From positions 1,922,001 to 1,986,000 of the forward strand of contig JANTUC010000004.1 in assembly GCA_026873275.1 (NCBI GenBank): 64,000 nt of DNA, given 5' to 3'. The notes below the pieces were generated by a model that saw only the letters and a program-made list of their open reading frames with translations, made no database searches and was not told the origin of the DNA. Positions 1-12,525 of this stretch are shown one piece after another; the first letter of the stretch is position 1; each line of letters starts with the position of its first letter. This DNA comes from Pseudopithomyces maydicus (Eukaryota; Ascomycota; Dothideomycetes; Pleosporales; Didymosphaeriaceae). Both the position numbers and the translations under genes were made by a program.

Positions 1-3000
1 GCCGTGTCGTGCTTGCCGTTGTGCAGGTGTGGTGCTGCAAGGGTGTGCCTGCCGTTGCCAACGGTCGCGGAGGAGGCTCGAGTCGGGTCGCCAGGAGGGA
101 ACTGGGAAGGGTCGTCCCGTCGAGTGGCAGTCGCGGATGCAGTCACGGATGCAGTTGCAGGTGCGGTTGCAGGTGCAGTGCGGCAGTCCTGGTCGTGGGC
201 TGGACGGAAGGACGGCAGAAGCTGTCCATATGATTGATTCACCACGGCGCGATGGGCAGCTGTCTGCAGAAGGCCTGCCGCTGCTGCACACCAGGGTCGT
301 GGCCGCCGCCAGTGCTCTCGCTCGTCGACAGGGGCCGCAGGCGTTAACACGACGCCACGCTCGTTCGCGCGAGCCCGAAGCAGACGACTTCGCGGGCGCG
401 CGGTGGGCCTCCCTGGTCGCCGTTCTGCTCCTCCTGGCACCGTCATTAAACAAATTCACCCAGCCAATTGCCACGCCACGGACCGCGGATGGCGCCGTTG
501 CTAGGAGCAGCGACCATTGCCCTGTTGTACCGCACAACTCGCCATGGGCCAACGTCCCATGTCTCGGGCCTCCAACCGCCTCGACACCACCCTCGACGGT
601 TGCCGTCACCGAGCCTCATCGCGACCGCGTCACGCAGGGGGGCACGGCACGTCGTTCATGGTCGACGCGGCCGCCTGCATGAGACTTGCAGCTGCACATG
701 CCGGACGCGAACCACGCGCACAGTGCGCTGCAGGCGAGCCTCGCCCTGGGACTCGACCCCGGTCGCGCCCCGGCGAGAGTGATCATCGCTCTTCAACACT
801 TTTCCGCTTCTTCCCCCGCTAGTCAGCTTGCGCCCAGCCCCACACGAGAGCGTCGAGAGGGAGTCGACAGACGAGAGCGCCCCCGTCCAATCCCGTCCGT
901 CCTGCCTGTGCCATGACTGCAGCGTACCGCGAGACACCCCACCCCGGCCCTCGCCCTGACCCCCCGACAACCAGGAACACCAATCGTCCTCTCCCCGCGC
1001 CGTGCAGAAAGTATCCCGCAGCCTACTTGCCGATTCTGGCCGCCACCGTCTTGACAGTTCCATCCGCCAGCTCGAAAGCAGCTGTCCAGGTGTTGCAGTC
1101 ATCCCGCGCCCCCGCCACAACCCGCCCAATTGGGAACTTGTCAGTGAGACACCAGTCAAAGGTTCTGAACAACCCAACCGCAACCGCAACCACCACCTGC
1201 CCGCCCGACCCTTCTTCTTCAGAAGGCCATCGCTTCGTCCGAGGCCATCGTCTGCCGTACCTACTGTACACCCGTTTGTCCGTTCACGTGCAGCCAAAAT
1301 AGCCGGAGCCTCCTCGAAGCTTTCGGGAAATACTTTGCTTAGCCCAAACTGTGTTACCCTCGAATTCCACTGCACCTCAGTATCGTGGGGATCATTCGCC
1401 CCGCCTCACCGAAGGCGTCCCTAGCCCATGGCATCGTCCCGGTCTGGCGTAGATCGGTGGGCTCTCCCATGATTTACAGTTCGAGATCCACTGCTGTGTT
1501 GGTAGTCTGTCCATCACGGCAGTCGTCATGCGAACAACAACCATGTTCAGTCATCGCCATACTAAACATCCATACAGGATACTATTGTTTGGAAGGCTAT
1601 GACGAAAGCATTGCGCATAGGACACTCTCCTGACGTCTTCACACCGGAATGCTCGGTAACCTTCGTTGCGACGTGTTTCAGCCAATGTCTTTAGTATCCA
1701 CGCTGCGCGCACGCCATTCAAGTTCGTCTCTGCAAGTTCGTGTTTACGCGACTGTACCACTGCTACGGGAGCATCCGTTCCAACTTTGGGCCCACGCGAA
1801 CAAGAAAACTCTCTACCCACTTGATAATAATGCTGATAAATTTAATCGTCTATGATTCGCCAAGAGCCCGGTCATGGTAAGCCTGCGTACGTCATGATTT
1901 TGCATCTGCATGCGGATGCTGCCTGTACTTACTCACAGCAGATCATAGTTACACAGCACAACAATGCCCATCCTTTTATGCCACTTGGTCGAAACGCGTG
2001 CAATACGCACATCTATCGCCCCTAATTTCTGCTATGACACTAATGACCGATGCCTTGGCAGTCTACGCAAATTCAATGTGGCGTGGGACCCTTATGGCGC
2101 CGTTGAGAACTCACAACCTTGTTACTACGACTACGATTTGAGCTAGCATCCTGCAGACATATAGCAGGTAGCCATCAAAACGATGTTTACGCGCCAAGCA
2201 TTGGACTATTGTACTTTGGTACCGGTACTTACGCAGGTTGGCAGCACGCTCGAAAGGATCATCGTGAGTCGTCTGGGGGATTGCGATCGACGTGTGACGA
2301 TCAATCCATCGTCCAACATGCATCATCCTTGATTTTGACCATCTGACTAAGTATCAGCGAAATCGGTCATCTGTTGCCATTTCCCGCCCGCGTCAGCACC
2401 TTTTCGTCTTTTCATCCTTCGCAGCCGCGAATTGTTGTGTGCGGTGCGACGTTGCTGAGAACAAACAACACTGTACGCCAGTTTTTGATAACCAGGTAAC
2501 TGGTACAATTCAGTAGCACGTGAATGCTCCTCTTGTCCGCCGTTGCGATCCTCGGCAAGCCAAATATCGTTGACTTCGGCGCGACACCAACACCGTGTTG
2601 CCAAGGCCGTGGGAGCTTCAGCCTCATCTTTCTTTCTCCGCAGTTGTCGGCAATGGTTACTTGCCGGCGCCAAAACTCATTCATTGGCCAAAGATGGCCC
2701 CTCCTTTGAGACATTCGGCGCAATGTCTGCTTGTGGGATGGTGATAGCTGTGACATCCGCCAGCTGCCGGGAGCATGAGTCGCTATCGCGGCGCCCGTGC
2801 CGCTCTTGACGAAAAACGGCCATCGCAAGCCGCATACGGGTCAGGCATCCTCATGTTGTAGGCAGTCCGACACGAGCTGATCGTCACTGTGTTGCTCCTT
2901 CATTCTACTCTTGTCAGGAGCTTCCCATTTGGCGGCACAGCACCTTCAATGATCCTTGGTGGATCATCTGGGGGCTTGCGCAGAACCGAACGCAGTGCCT

Positions 3001-3775
3001 ACGAAGACTTGTGCTTTGCGGTCGCCCATGGTCGTGTTTTTTTTTGTCCGACAAATCTTAGTGCATTCAAATTCTACATATAATGACTGGGTCGTTTATA
3101 TGGGGCCTCGTCATTCAAAACCCTTGGAATCAATATTGTGTAGTAAAGGATGTACATGTATAACGCCCCGTTCGGCACAATAAAACACAGTTCATTACAA
3201 GCTCACCCATGTCAGTGATCTTGACACTAGGCGGGATTAAGATCCATTATTGGGCATCCTTGTAGGCGCCCAATCTTGAGCTGGCAGGATTCAAACGTGT
3301 TCCTTCGAAATGCGTTCCCATTTCATAACAGCAGCCATTTCGCCAATGTTGATCAAGTAACATGTATATTGTGACTATTTGTGATTTCCTCCGGGACTTG
3401 GTGGCTCTCGATTCTTGGGCATTGACATCGGGTTGATCAGAAAAATCCGCGTCATTTCCTCTTCATCGGCGATCCGATGTACTTGGGCATGAAACCCACA
3501 TAGAGTGCGCTACAGGTATGAACTCATGCCCCAGATGGAGACGTACCTCGAAGCCAAACAAACATGGCTTTGGGGGAGTTTGACGTTGGCAGAGCATTTT
3601 GATTCGCTACCTGCTCGTCAGTCTTGACAAAGTGATTGGCTGGAGTTAGGTATCTCCCAATCCTCGGGACTATCCAATGTGAGCTGGGCACAGAGGTCGG
3701 CTTCTCCGCAACCGCAACACCTGGCACCTTGCTTTTCCCTCCCACACGCGCACAAATCAAGAACCCGCGTGGAGT

Positions 3776-3803
3776 GCTGCATGCACGCTGCATGCACGCT
3801 GCA
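3776..3803. repeat. 11-nt tandem repeat, two copies plus part
   Basis: The unit gctgcatgcac occurs at 3776-3786 and 3787-3797, followed by a partial gctgca. It contains the palindrome tgcatgca. It lies in noncoding sequence. Confidence 0.8.
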
Positions 3804-3923
3804 GGAGAAGAGCGAGGACTTGGCATTCAATTGCCTATGCATGCACTATCGCCTGCTCCCTTACGTTACACAAACCCAACTTGTCGGGACGGCCAAATAC
3901 GTCTATTGGAACATCGCGTCCGC

Positions 3924-3947
3924 AATCACACAATCACACAATCACAC
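3924..3947. repeat. 8-nt microsatellite, three copies
   Basis: Three perfect copies of aatcacac in a CA-rich stretch. No gene is associated with it. Confidence 0.8.
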
Positions 3948-6562
3948 ACGCGCTTCGTCTTTTGGTCATGTAAGGGGGCAGAGGCCCCTTTGCCCTTTAC
4001 TTTTCCATGTGTGCATGCCTCCGACCTTCTACGCTCCACGGCGGCAGGCCCCGTCTGCGCATCATTCTCGCTTCTGTTTCATCCCCTTCACCCCACGCGT
4101 CGTTACTATTCGCGGAAAAAACGCCACACCACCCAGCCGCTCCAAACCTCTGGGATGTGACTTTGAATAGTATCAAAAGCTGCACCGCGCAGGCCGACGG
4201 GACATTTCTCCGTGTCCTGAATCTCGTTTGAACTGCAGCAACGGTAGTGGCGCCTTCCTTCTGTGGATTTGACGTCAAAAGGGTTTGAAAACATTGCAGT
4301 CTTGGGAAGTTTGGAGGAACCTGTCGATTGCTGCTATGGTGACCCCGGTACATTAACGACGGATAGAGGTGCGTTAAAACCGCTGGGATGCGGATTTTCG
4401 AGGTTTGCATGAATGTCGGGTACTAGTCCTGGGGCTGATCTGGTGGGGGTGGGACGGTGTTGAGGCCAACCCATGGTAATGCCATTGGTACTACTGTACT
4501 GATCAGACTATCCCGTCGATACGACGGATACGAGTATGACGCATCCATACACGTGTCAGTCACAGTGCCTATCTCCTACGGTATCTATGTGGTACTGCCA
4601 CCCGTCTGCCACGAGACGCCAGCTGCATGCTAACCCGAGATTAGACACCGCGCCTCGTTCCTAAACCCTCCATCTCAAACCTCAATCTCAAATCTCGCCT
4701 CTACATTTGTTTTTGACCTCCCGCGTCCGACATAAGACGTTACACGACGAGTCGCGAAGTACTTGGATTGCAAAAAATACACCTATTCACAATGTTTTTG
4801 AGTTTCCACCCGTTTCTAGGCAAGCCACCGTCACTTTCTCGTCTCTGTAGTGTTCACCGCCATGTTGCCCGAGGAAAGCTGAATTGTTTCAGCTGTCAAT
4901 AGCTTGAGATGTTGCACAACATATCTGATGTACGCCTCTCGGCGCCCTGCATCTGCTTGGGGCATATGGCGTACCATCGTGGACGTCATAGGCCCGTGGT
5001 TTTTTTCGCGGATCTATCTCCGCCGGTGGTCCTACGGACCGAAAGATTGGGACTTGTGGACAGGAACATGAAAGATCTTATGGCACGATCTTACCTCAAT
5101 TAGGTAGTCATCTCAGGCCTGCATCGCTACTAATATTCCTGGTGCCCTGGGCGTGTGGTCCACATGCGCTTCGTATAATACATGCCGATCGTGCATACGG
5201 GAAATATTGAGAATTGCCGGTTCTGGGATTTTCGATAGCCAGAGCGAAAATTCTGGAATACCATGCTAAAACCCTGCGATTAGTCGCTACGGTAACGATT
5301 CACGTGCTTGATCTCAAGACTGTCGCTGTGCTGAGTGAAGGGCTTTTGTGAACAGTAGGTTCCAGGCTCGTTCGTACACTAACTACCTTAAATCGCAAGC
5401 TCCATATCCATAATCGGGGTATTATGCAAAGAGCTAAATAGACATCAGTACTCGGAGATGCCAAGAAAACCATGGATGGCATTTTGGCTAGCATCAACGC
5501 CAATGGAGAGTGGTGGAAGTGAACTCATCTCTATAGCTCTAGACCGCCCCCAATAGAATCAACCAAGTGACGATGTCTTAGACATGAACATTGAGGTCTC
5601 ATGATATTTTTCGTTGCAAATTAAGAAGAGGTGTCGTTGTATATCAAATTATTTCAGAGATGTAAGACAGTGCTCCAGGGTTGTGCGGTTGTATATTTTA
5701 CATTCCGAGGTGAGACACTACACGAGATGAGACAAGGCAGGCGATAATTGATGACGCGACGATAGGAGTAAAAATCAATAATTCACTCTTGGGAGCTGGA
5801 GGTTGAACAATTAGTGCTGTGTGCTTCAGTTCGGTATTGTCAAGACCTGGGAGCTCCGGGAAAGAACAGGAAACCTGCTGTGTCGGCTTCAGTATCCACG
5901 GGCTTCTTGCGTCAGTATTGAGAGTGCAGTTCCTTGCGAACTGCGCCACCTTGGCCCTACATCCAGAGTCTCATATATCCGTAGAGCTTATCCCTGAAAT
6001 GGATTACGTGAACCAACCAGCATCTCACCCTGGATATCCAAGGACAATCTATGAGATCCCCGTTAAAGACATGCTGCTCAACCGTTCCCTGTATGTGTTC
6101 TTCCCAAAGTGTCGTTGACCAGATGAAGTTGCCTTGCCAGGCGTGGCACCTTGGCATGTGGGGCGGGTTCATCTCCATCGCTCATGGCAGACGTCACATC
6201 TCCCGACATCCCAACACCAACGCTCCAGGCTCTCGCCATGTTTTGTTCGAATGTAGCGATACCACCAGTGACGTAGCCCTCCGCTGCTCCGACCGTTCCG
6301 CTCCGCCAGTGCCAAGTGTGCTCCGCCCAGACTAATTTGCCACTAACATACACTTCCAAGACCTAAAAATGCTCGGCTGGTCCGCTGAGAGTTCTAGATC
6401 TAACACAGAGTGTGTAGAACAGGTGGGTGATATGGGCGCTGAGGCGCTAGAGCACATTGGCCGATGTAATGTGCTTGGGACGGACACATTGGCATGTAGA
6501 ACGCGTACAGGCCAAGTGAGACTCCGCCACGCAGTATAGAGAAGGTGGTGGAAGTGACTGCG

Positions 6563-6572
6563 TATATATATA
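6563..6572 (+). promoter_or_regulatory. TATA box of the small MGC peptide gene
   Basis: The tract tatatatata lies about 190 bp before the ATG at 6752. It is followed by an A/C-rich, G-poor leader of the kind common in highly expressed fungal genes. The spacing fits a start of transcription near 6595-6605. Confidence 0.55.
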
Positions 6573-6608
6573 GGAAGGGGAATCCTTCAAGCTATTTCAT
6601 ATCATCAA

Positions 6609-6641
6609 ATGAACATCTTTGAAACTTTGAGCCACACTTGA
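6609..6641 (+). promoter_or_regulatory. Upstream ORF of 10 codons in the leader
   Basis: ATG at 6609 opens ten codons and closes with TGA at 6639-6641, 110 nt before the main ATG. If transcription starts at the TATA-predicted site, this uORF lies close to the cap and could reduce translation of the main frame. Position and frame are read directly. The effect is inferred. Confidence 0.35.
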
Positions 6642-6751
6642 ATCCAACAATCACCAATACTTTTCATCACCTTTCAAGCCGAATCTTTACAAGGTTACAA
6701 AATCAACTACTCTATCCACAATCAAACCAAAACTTGATCAGAAACCTCACA

Positions 6752-6970
6752 ATGGGCTGCAATATCTTCTCCCGCAAGCACGTCGCCGGCATCCCCTGGG
6801 GCGAGGCGCCCGCCCGCAAAGTCAGCACCGCACAGTCTGGACGCACCAGTGTGAGCACACGGGGTCGTCAATCATTAAGTGTTCCGGGTCAAGATGGTCG
6901 TAGTCGATCAAGAAGCGTCCATGGTGATATTATTGGAAACCGAGGTGCAACCATTGGCGGGGGTCACTAA
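6752..6970 (+). CDS. Small basic protein with MGC lipidation start (hypothetical)
   Basis: This is a 72-residue single-exon frame of unknown function. It begins M-G-C-N-I-F-S, which fits N-myristoylation on Gly2 with neighbouring palmitoylation on Cys3. This predicts attachment to the inner face of a membrane. The rest is hydrophilic and rich in Ser, Arg and Gly (SRSRS near residue 52, a glycine-rich end GGGH) and looks disordered. There is no transmembrane segment or known domain. Support for a real gene comes from the TATA box at 6563, the CA-rich leader, and the first non-uORF ATG being the one chosen. Such short myristoylated proteins are often missed by gene finders. It could still be a chance frame, since nothing at family level confirms it. 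Confidence 0.45.
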   Translation: MGCNIFSRKHVAGIPWGEAPARKVSTAQSGRTSVSTRGRQSLSVPGQDGRSRSRSVHGDIIGNRGATIGGGH

Positions 6971-8784
6971 GTTGCGAGACTTCCATCACACCCCTCCGAA
7001 TGACCCGAAGAACGGGATCACGAGATTTACGATACGGCCTGGGAGTAATAGATATGAATGAAGCGGCTTGCTATTTTTTGACGGGTATCTTATGCGACAG
7101 TTATCGATTCTGGTAGAAGGATGGATGGCATAAGACTTTATATCTGGGACTGGTCACCTTGTACATTATAACTACCTTACAACAACACAACGATGGAATG
7201 ATTCTCACAGTAGTTTCTTTTGGAAGTGATGTTGTCATATCTCGTCTAGTTTTCCTTGCTTGCCTTGCACGCACATACATGCATTAATGCCTGAGGCTAG
7301 CAGATGTGTAGACAACCGTGTTTACAGTGAAATCACGTTGTTTTCGTCTCTTATCTCTCTGAACAGGGGAGCGTAATATATGATTATGAAATCCTTTGCA
7401 CCATATTGAGCTTTTGACTACTTGATTTCGTTGTGATCTATAGACAGGAAAACTGTTGAACTCAATCGTAAACGCACATCACTCCCAAAAAGAATTACAC
7501 ATGCAAGTACTTGATGATTAAGCAGATTTTCTAGTCAGGTGCCTGTATGACGCAGTTGTGACGTTTGGTAGGGTGATTGATCTACCACTGGGACATGCGG
7601 CTGGGAGATCTACTGCATGTGGGCCCAGGGTCATTGCTCGGGTTCTGCTAGGTTGTCCCAAGGCCAGGGAAGAAACCTAGAAATGTTCTGCCATGGTAAA
7701 ACGTTTTTAAAGGATGTCTCTCTGGTCAATGGATGCTCATGGCGTTTCTAAATTGCCACTGCTTGGTTCCATCATGTTCTTGGCCTGGAAATCTAAATGT
7801 CGACGCAAGTATAGTAATCACTGGTGAGAAGGTGTGATGTGCATCTCCGCGGACAATGTTCAACTTTTTACCTCTTCCGAGTCCTTGTCATCGGTGGTAC
7901 CGATGGTTGGTAGCCAAACTTAGATGGCACAATAGCACCTGGGTATCTCACCGGTGACACCAGTGCCATGAGATCGGATTCAAATACCGAAGAACAAGGA
8001 TCTAAGATATGAACTAAATGAATCACTAAGAGACATCTACTCTTGGTATACTGGTGAACTTATTTCCTGGACGCGGGAATCTATCTTAGTATCTGGACCC
8101 GTTAGAGTAGATGGTTTTTAAAGTTGCGCCAACGATGTACTCGATACACCACAACCACGAACAGGTTAGGCTCTACCAAAGACATCAAGCTAGTATAACC
8201 CTGCATTCCGTCAGAATCCATCCATCGTGTCTAGGGTAGTAGCGGCCCAAGAACAGCGTAATTTGTCAAGTTTAGGGCATAGTCTACCTTGCCTATGGAG
8301 TTGATCTATCAATAAAAGTCGAGTCGGTCATAACGACATAAAAGACTACAGAGTACCCCAGAGAGGCAAGATTTGGCTTCTACTTTTTGAGGTGTGGATC
8401 ATGTGCATGGTATTGCCGGGCTGAAACCTTGAAATAGAGTCGAGCCAATCAAAGACAGGGTACACGTACCCCAGTGGATCTTGAAGTAACCGTCACATTC
8501 CACGAGGTCAGTTGTAAGAGCATCCACAATAGCACGAGGTACTATGTGTTGTCAGAGTTTCTACATTTGTTAAGGCACCTTCCTGAATTGATATTCCTAT
8601 CGGAAATATGTATCGATTGCGGGGAAGCTTACATGCCATGTGATGCGGCATGGCTCCCCACGAACCGCATGTCGTCGCTTATGGGTACCGTTCGGGAACT
8701 TTGTGTGCTAAGTATAAAGTTCATCGCGTGGAGTAATACATACGTGTGAAGTTCTAGATTTGTGATCCTATCTTAAGCTGCAAT
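6971..8784. other. AT-rich intergenic stretch
   Basis: There are 1.8 kb with no supportable gene between the MGC peptide and the GH76 gene. The AT content is higher than in the flanking genes. A 91-codon frame at 8474-8749 matches nothing I know and has no signal or splice context. The last 300 bases probably hold the GH76 promoter, but I see no clear TATA box. Confidence 0.55.
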
Positions 8785-10250
8785 ATGACTTTCAAGACCT
8801 TGTTCCATCTCTTCTCACTAATAGCTATTGCAAGATCATCTATTAGTGCAACTATTACTTCGGAAACCTCTATAGGACGTTTAGAGGCTTCTTATGGCGC
8901 CCTACAGCAATGGTATAATGTCTCTATCGGGCTTTGGATACCGAGTACAGGCTGGTGGAACTCGGCGAATTGTAAGTATTGGAACATTTTCACCGTGTTT
9001 ATAATGTCTGTTCAAGGTAACGGCAATACCTTGTAAGATTTATTGAAAAAAAAGCAACCATCACATTGATTCTTGAAGTGATACTGCGACCAAGAACTGA
9101 CACATACAAAGGTCTAACTACTATCATCGGAGCGGCAGCAGTGGACAGTCACCTGAAGGGACCAGTGACAAGTGTTATAACAAATACCTATTATAGAGCA
9201 CCCGAATGGAATGCAGAGATGATGAAAGTGATGGGTACAGAGAGCGAACCATTTCTGATGCAGACATATTATGGAGATCAGTGGCCTTATATTCCTCCGT
9301 TCTATGCGCAGGAATTCGGCACACCGGACAGGCAAACCTTTACAAATTTTCTGAACGAGTGAGTAAATGGTCTACACTAAAAGAATAACACTTACAATGT
9401 ATCAGATACTATGAGTCAGTTTCCGGGATCAAATATAATGCAGTACTGATGATGCTTTAGTGACGAAGGATGGTGGGCTCTCGGCTGGATCGCGGCTTAC
9501 GACCTTACCAAGAATCTTGCGTACCTTAATCAAGCGGAGTACATATTCAAGGACATGAATTCGGTCTTCGGAAAAACAAACTGCAGTTGGAACAAAGGAG
9601 GTGTTGGTGGAATATGGTGGGACAAGAACCACACATACGTGAATGCGATCGCAAATGAACTTTTCTTCACCACCGCTGCCTCTCTAGCGAAACGAAAATC
9701 ATCCTCGAGTGGGGCTCTACCATACCTAAACATTGCCAAGCAACAGCTGGCGTGGTTCAAGGGCACGGGCATGATCGCAGCCAATTTCACAATCAACGAT
9801 GGCCTTGATCAGCAAACTTGCAAGAACAACGGTGGAACCATCTGGACCTACAATCAGGGTGTCATTCTCGGCGGTCTGGTCGATCTCAGCAAAGCAACAG
9901 GCGACTCATCGTACATAGAAGACGCTCACAAGATTGCAGAAGCAGCCATTGCTACTCTTGCGCCTTCTGGAATCTTGAGGGACCCATGCGAGCCAGATTG
10001 TGGCGCAGATGGCTCGCAGTTCAAAGGTGTTTTCGTCCGAAACCTACTAATTCTACACAAGGCGAGCCCAAGGAAAACCTACAGAGACTTTTTCATTCGA
10101 AACGCGATTAGTATATGGGACAACGACAGGGATAGGTGGAACCAACTGTCGATTAGTTGGGCAGGCCCTCTGGACCCTGCATATCCTGCCAATGCCTCAA
10201 CGCAAAGCTCCGCGATGGACTGCTTGGTCGCGGCCGTCGCAGTCGCTTAA
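8785..10250 (+). CDS. Secreted GH76 family alpha-1,6-mannanase-like protein
   Basis: Glycoside hydrolase family 76 acts on alpha-1,6-mannan. The fungal Dfg5/Dcw1 members crosslink GPI proteins to the wall. Exons are 8785-8971, 9112-9358 and 9461-10250, giving 407 residues. Splicing one restores the family segment WWNSANC-LTT. Splicing two rebuilds the catalytic Asp pair in NDDEGWW (D145, D146), with the first Asp codon itself split by the intron. Later family signatures are GGIWW and YxNAIANELF. Residues 1-20 form a signal peptide. Unlike Dfg5/Dcw1, the C-terminus ends in a short VAAVAVA tail with no long hydrophobic GPI signal, so I expect a soluble secreted enzyme. Several NxS/T sites fit an extracellular protein. 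The family is certain. The substrate and the hydrolase versus transglycosidase role are not. Confidence 0.9.
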
Positions 10251-11124
10251 TAAGTATTAGAATTAGATATTTCGAATCTGATCCTACTTGATTATCTCAA
10301 TGAATATTACTTTATAAAGCCATGACCTAAGAAACCCCTAGATCTTTTAAGGGGAAGATATAGTACATAAGTACAACTATCACCTTTTTTTGTACAATTC
10401 TGCTATTTTCACTGGTTTGGCCCGCGGTGTTGTCTAAACTTGGTACTATATTGAGTGCAAAGAAATGCGCGCACATAAGCTCCTGAGTTGCTACACACTT
10501 GAATGTGCCGACTCTTCTCAAACCTTTCTGTAGTTTCTATCCCCCCCCCCCCCCTCAGTACTTGAATTCGAACACATAGAGAGAACATTTATACCATGGA
10601 AACTTCACAAAGAAATTCAACTGTTTCCAGCATTTTATCGGAACGGAGAGAATACAGGCGCGAACGTTCACGCTGACAACACCCTCGCGAAACCGGCATT
10701 CATATCTCCGGCGCCACAATCTCTCAGCCGGTAAGCATCCCCGCGCTTATGCGATTGAATACATCTTTCGCACACTACTGCAACAACGCACGACCACAAA
10801 TCTCCAGTCTTGGCAAGCTCCGCTTCTAGTGTATAATTAGCGCAGCGTCAGACTTCCTCTCTCAACATCAAGGGCGAATCTTACAGCTCGAAATTACAAA
10901 AGCTACACGCCAAGAGGACATTGCGGCTCACAAAGCAGTTGCCGGGCTACCACACTGTCCTGATAACGAAGACAGGGGCAGAGCTGAACGAAGTATAAGT
11001 AGCTGCTATTGTGGCTACTTAGTGACTGGCCAAAAACAATTCCACAGGTGTATTCCTTCTTGTAGCATCATCAACGGTTCCTCGGTTCTTCCTTCTTCAG
11101 ATTTAGACACGTGTCACAAACGTC
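10251..11124. other. Intergenic, promoter side of the hydrolase gene
   Basis: 874 bp between two plus-strand genes. It holds the 3' end of the GH76 gene, a 14-base C run, and the presumed promoter of the hydrolase at 11125. No further gene is seen. Confidence 0.55.
10541..10554. repeat. Poly-C run of 14
   Basis: Fourteen consecutive C residues in noncoding sequence. The length of such a run is unreliable, given the C-run errors inferred elsewhere in the window. Confidence 0.75.
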
Positions 11125-12140
11125 ATGGCACCATACGACAACACCACACCCGAAACGCGTCTCGATTCTTTCAATGTCTACGAGACGCACTTCAAGCAGA
11201 TCGGCGACCATAAGATAAGTGTCGCCATTCTTGTCCCTAAGGACCTCAAACCTAGCAAAGTTCCTATAGCAGTCAAGTTTCATGGCGGCGGTCTCGTAAG
11301 CTACACCCAAGGACCTTGGTCCTACTACTTCGCTAACGGCAAAAGGTCACGGGAGATGCATTGTTTCCAGACTGGATTGCTGGCTGGCTGATCCCAATGA
11401 TGCACCGAAATAACTCCATCATGGTCTTGCCTAACTATAGACTCGCTCCTGAGGCTAGTGGGGCCGACATCCTAGAGGACCTGCGCGACTTCTGGGCTTG
11501 GATCAATGACAAGTGTGTTGATAAATATCTGACCTCCCAAGGCGTTACGCTAGACATCGATTACGAGCATCTGCTTGTTCTTGGTGACTCGGCTGGTGGC
11601 TACATGGCGTTGCAATCTGGTCTTACGCGACCGAAGGGCGAGATCAAAGCGATTCTTGCGCAATATCCCATGGTGGAATGCATTCGACCAACACCCGAGG
11701 AAAAACTCTTTGGAGAGGTATCTGCTCCTACGAAAGAATGGCTAGAAGAAAACCTCGCTGCCGTCATGAAGCCCGGCGCCATAATTTCCTCCGCCCATCC
11801 GTTTACTTCGGGACGTTTTCTGTTATGGTTCGGGATGAATGTGCACAACCGTTTCGACGATTTCTTCGGTGTCAGTAAAAAGCTTTGGCCTATAACGGCT
11901 ATTGAAGACGCGTCGTACCTGCCACCTACGACAATATTCCACGGTACCGGGGACTCGGTCGTAGATTACCAAGGCAGCGTGAGATTTGTTGAAAAGATGA
12001 AGAGTGTGATGCCCGATGTAGAAGTTCGGCTCACGAAAGACACAGAGGGTGACCATGGGTTCGATGTACAGTTCAAGGAGGATGAAAAGGAGTGGTTGAA
12101 AACGGAGTTGCAGTGGCTCGAAGGTAAGTGGCTTGCCTAA
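11125..12140 (+). CDS. Alpha/beta-hydrolase fold-3 esterase (HSL-like)
   Basis: Exons are 11125-11295 and 11346-12140, coding 321 residues. Splicing joins the oxyanion-hole motif HGGG (H53) to VTGDALFPDW, which is the usual continuation in this family. The nucleophile elbow GDSAGG places the catalytic Ser at 139. GTGDSVV supplies the acid (Asp260) and GDHGF the catalytic His (H294), so the triad is complete. There is no signal peptide and no transmembrane segment, so a cytosolic serine esterase or carboxylesterase acting on small acyl or lactone substrates is likely. The close spacing to the GH76 gene (0.9 kb) is not evidence of a shared pathway. Substrate unknown. Confidence 0.88.
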
Positions 12141-12525
12141 TTTATGGCAAATTGAATCCGGATGAACTCAGCGACCGTTTTTTTTAGCGATTTCATTAGC
12201 GTCGTGAAATATCTGACTAGATAGATCATAATGGCAGTAGCCAAATAGCTGGTTTCTTATTCAGTGTTAGAGATAATGTACTACTTTAATGAAATGTATA
12301 CTTTTATATGGATCCCAGAAGTTGTTCCACATCATCTGATTGAGCAGCCATACCGAGCGCAAGCTGATGATGTGCATTTGTATGTCTGCTTGATTATAAG
12401 TATCGACGTTGAGAATTGTGACGCCACCCGATACAATGGAATAGGGTCTTATGACATATAACCTAATCACGCTATTCACGAAGTTTGTCGATTCAGTTGT
12501 TGATATCTTTGGTATCCTGTCTCCA
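12141..12525. other. Convergent intergenic region
   Basis: 3' ends of the esterase (+) and the resolvase gene (-) face each other here. No gene is seen. A T run near 12180 may serve as a polyadenylation context. Confidence 0.5.

Larger units (their letters stand above)
1..6562. other. 6.5 kb without a supportable gene
   Basis: I recognise no protein family in any frame. Bases 1-1400 are GC-rich with pyrimidine tracts, like the promoter and 5' leader regions elsewhere in this window, and may belong to a gene beyond the left edge. From about 1400 to 6560 the composition drops towards 45-50% GC. Open frames there are short, lack a coherent chain of exons, and show no signal peptide, motif or family signature that survives inspection. 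Two short tandem repeats are listed separately. Confidence 0.6.

Noticed and set aside
29..682. 217-codon frame at the left end
   Set aside because: GC-rich composition keeps several frames open at once. No domain or recognisable motif.
3265..3310. B-box-like sequence on the minus strand (gtttgaatcc)
   Set aside because: The T-stem does not pair and no A box or cloverleaf can be drawn.
3618..3842. Minus-strand 74-codon frame with eight Cys
   Set aside because: No signal peptide, irregular Cys spacing, and it overlaps the gctgcatgcac tandem that produces several of the Cys. Likely chance.
5698..6359. Several minus-strand frames (5698-5949, 5957-6178, 6078-6359) that might be exons of one gene
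   Set aside because: I could not join them with consistent splice phases or recognise a family.
8972..9111. Possible extra exon inside GH76 intron 1
   Set aside because: Removing the whole 140 nt restores the family motif across the join exactly. Any inserted exon would break it.
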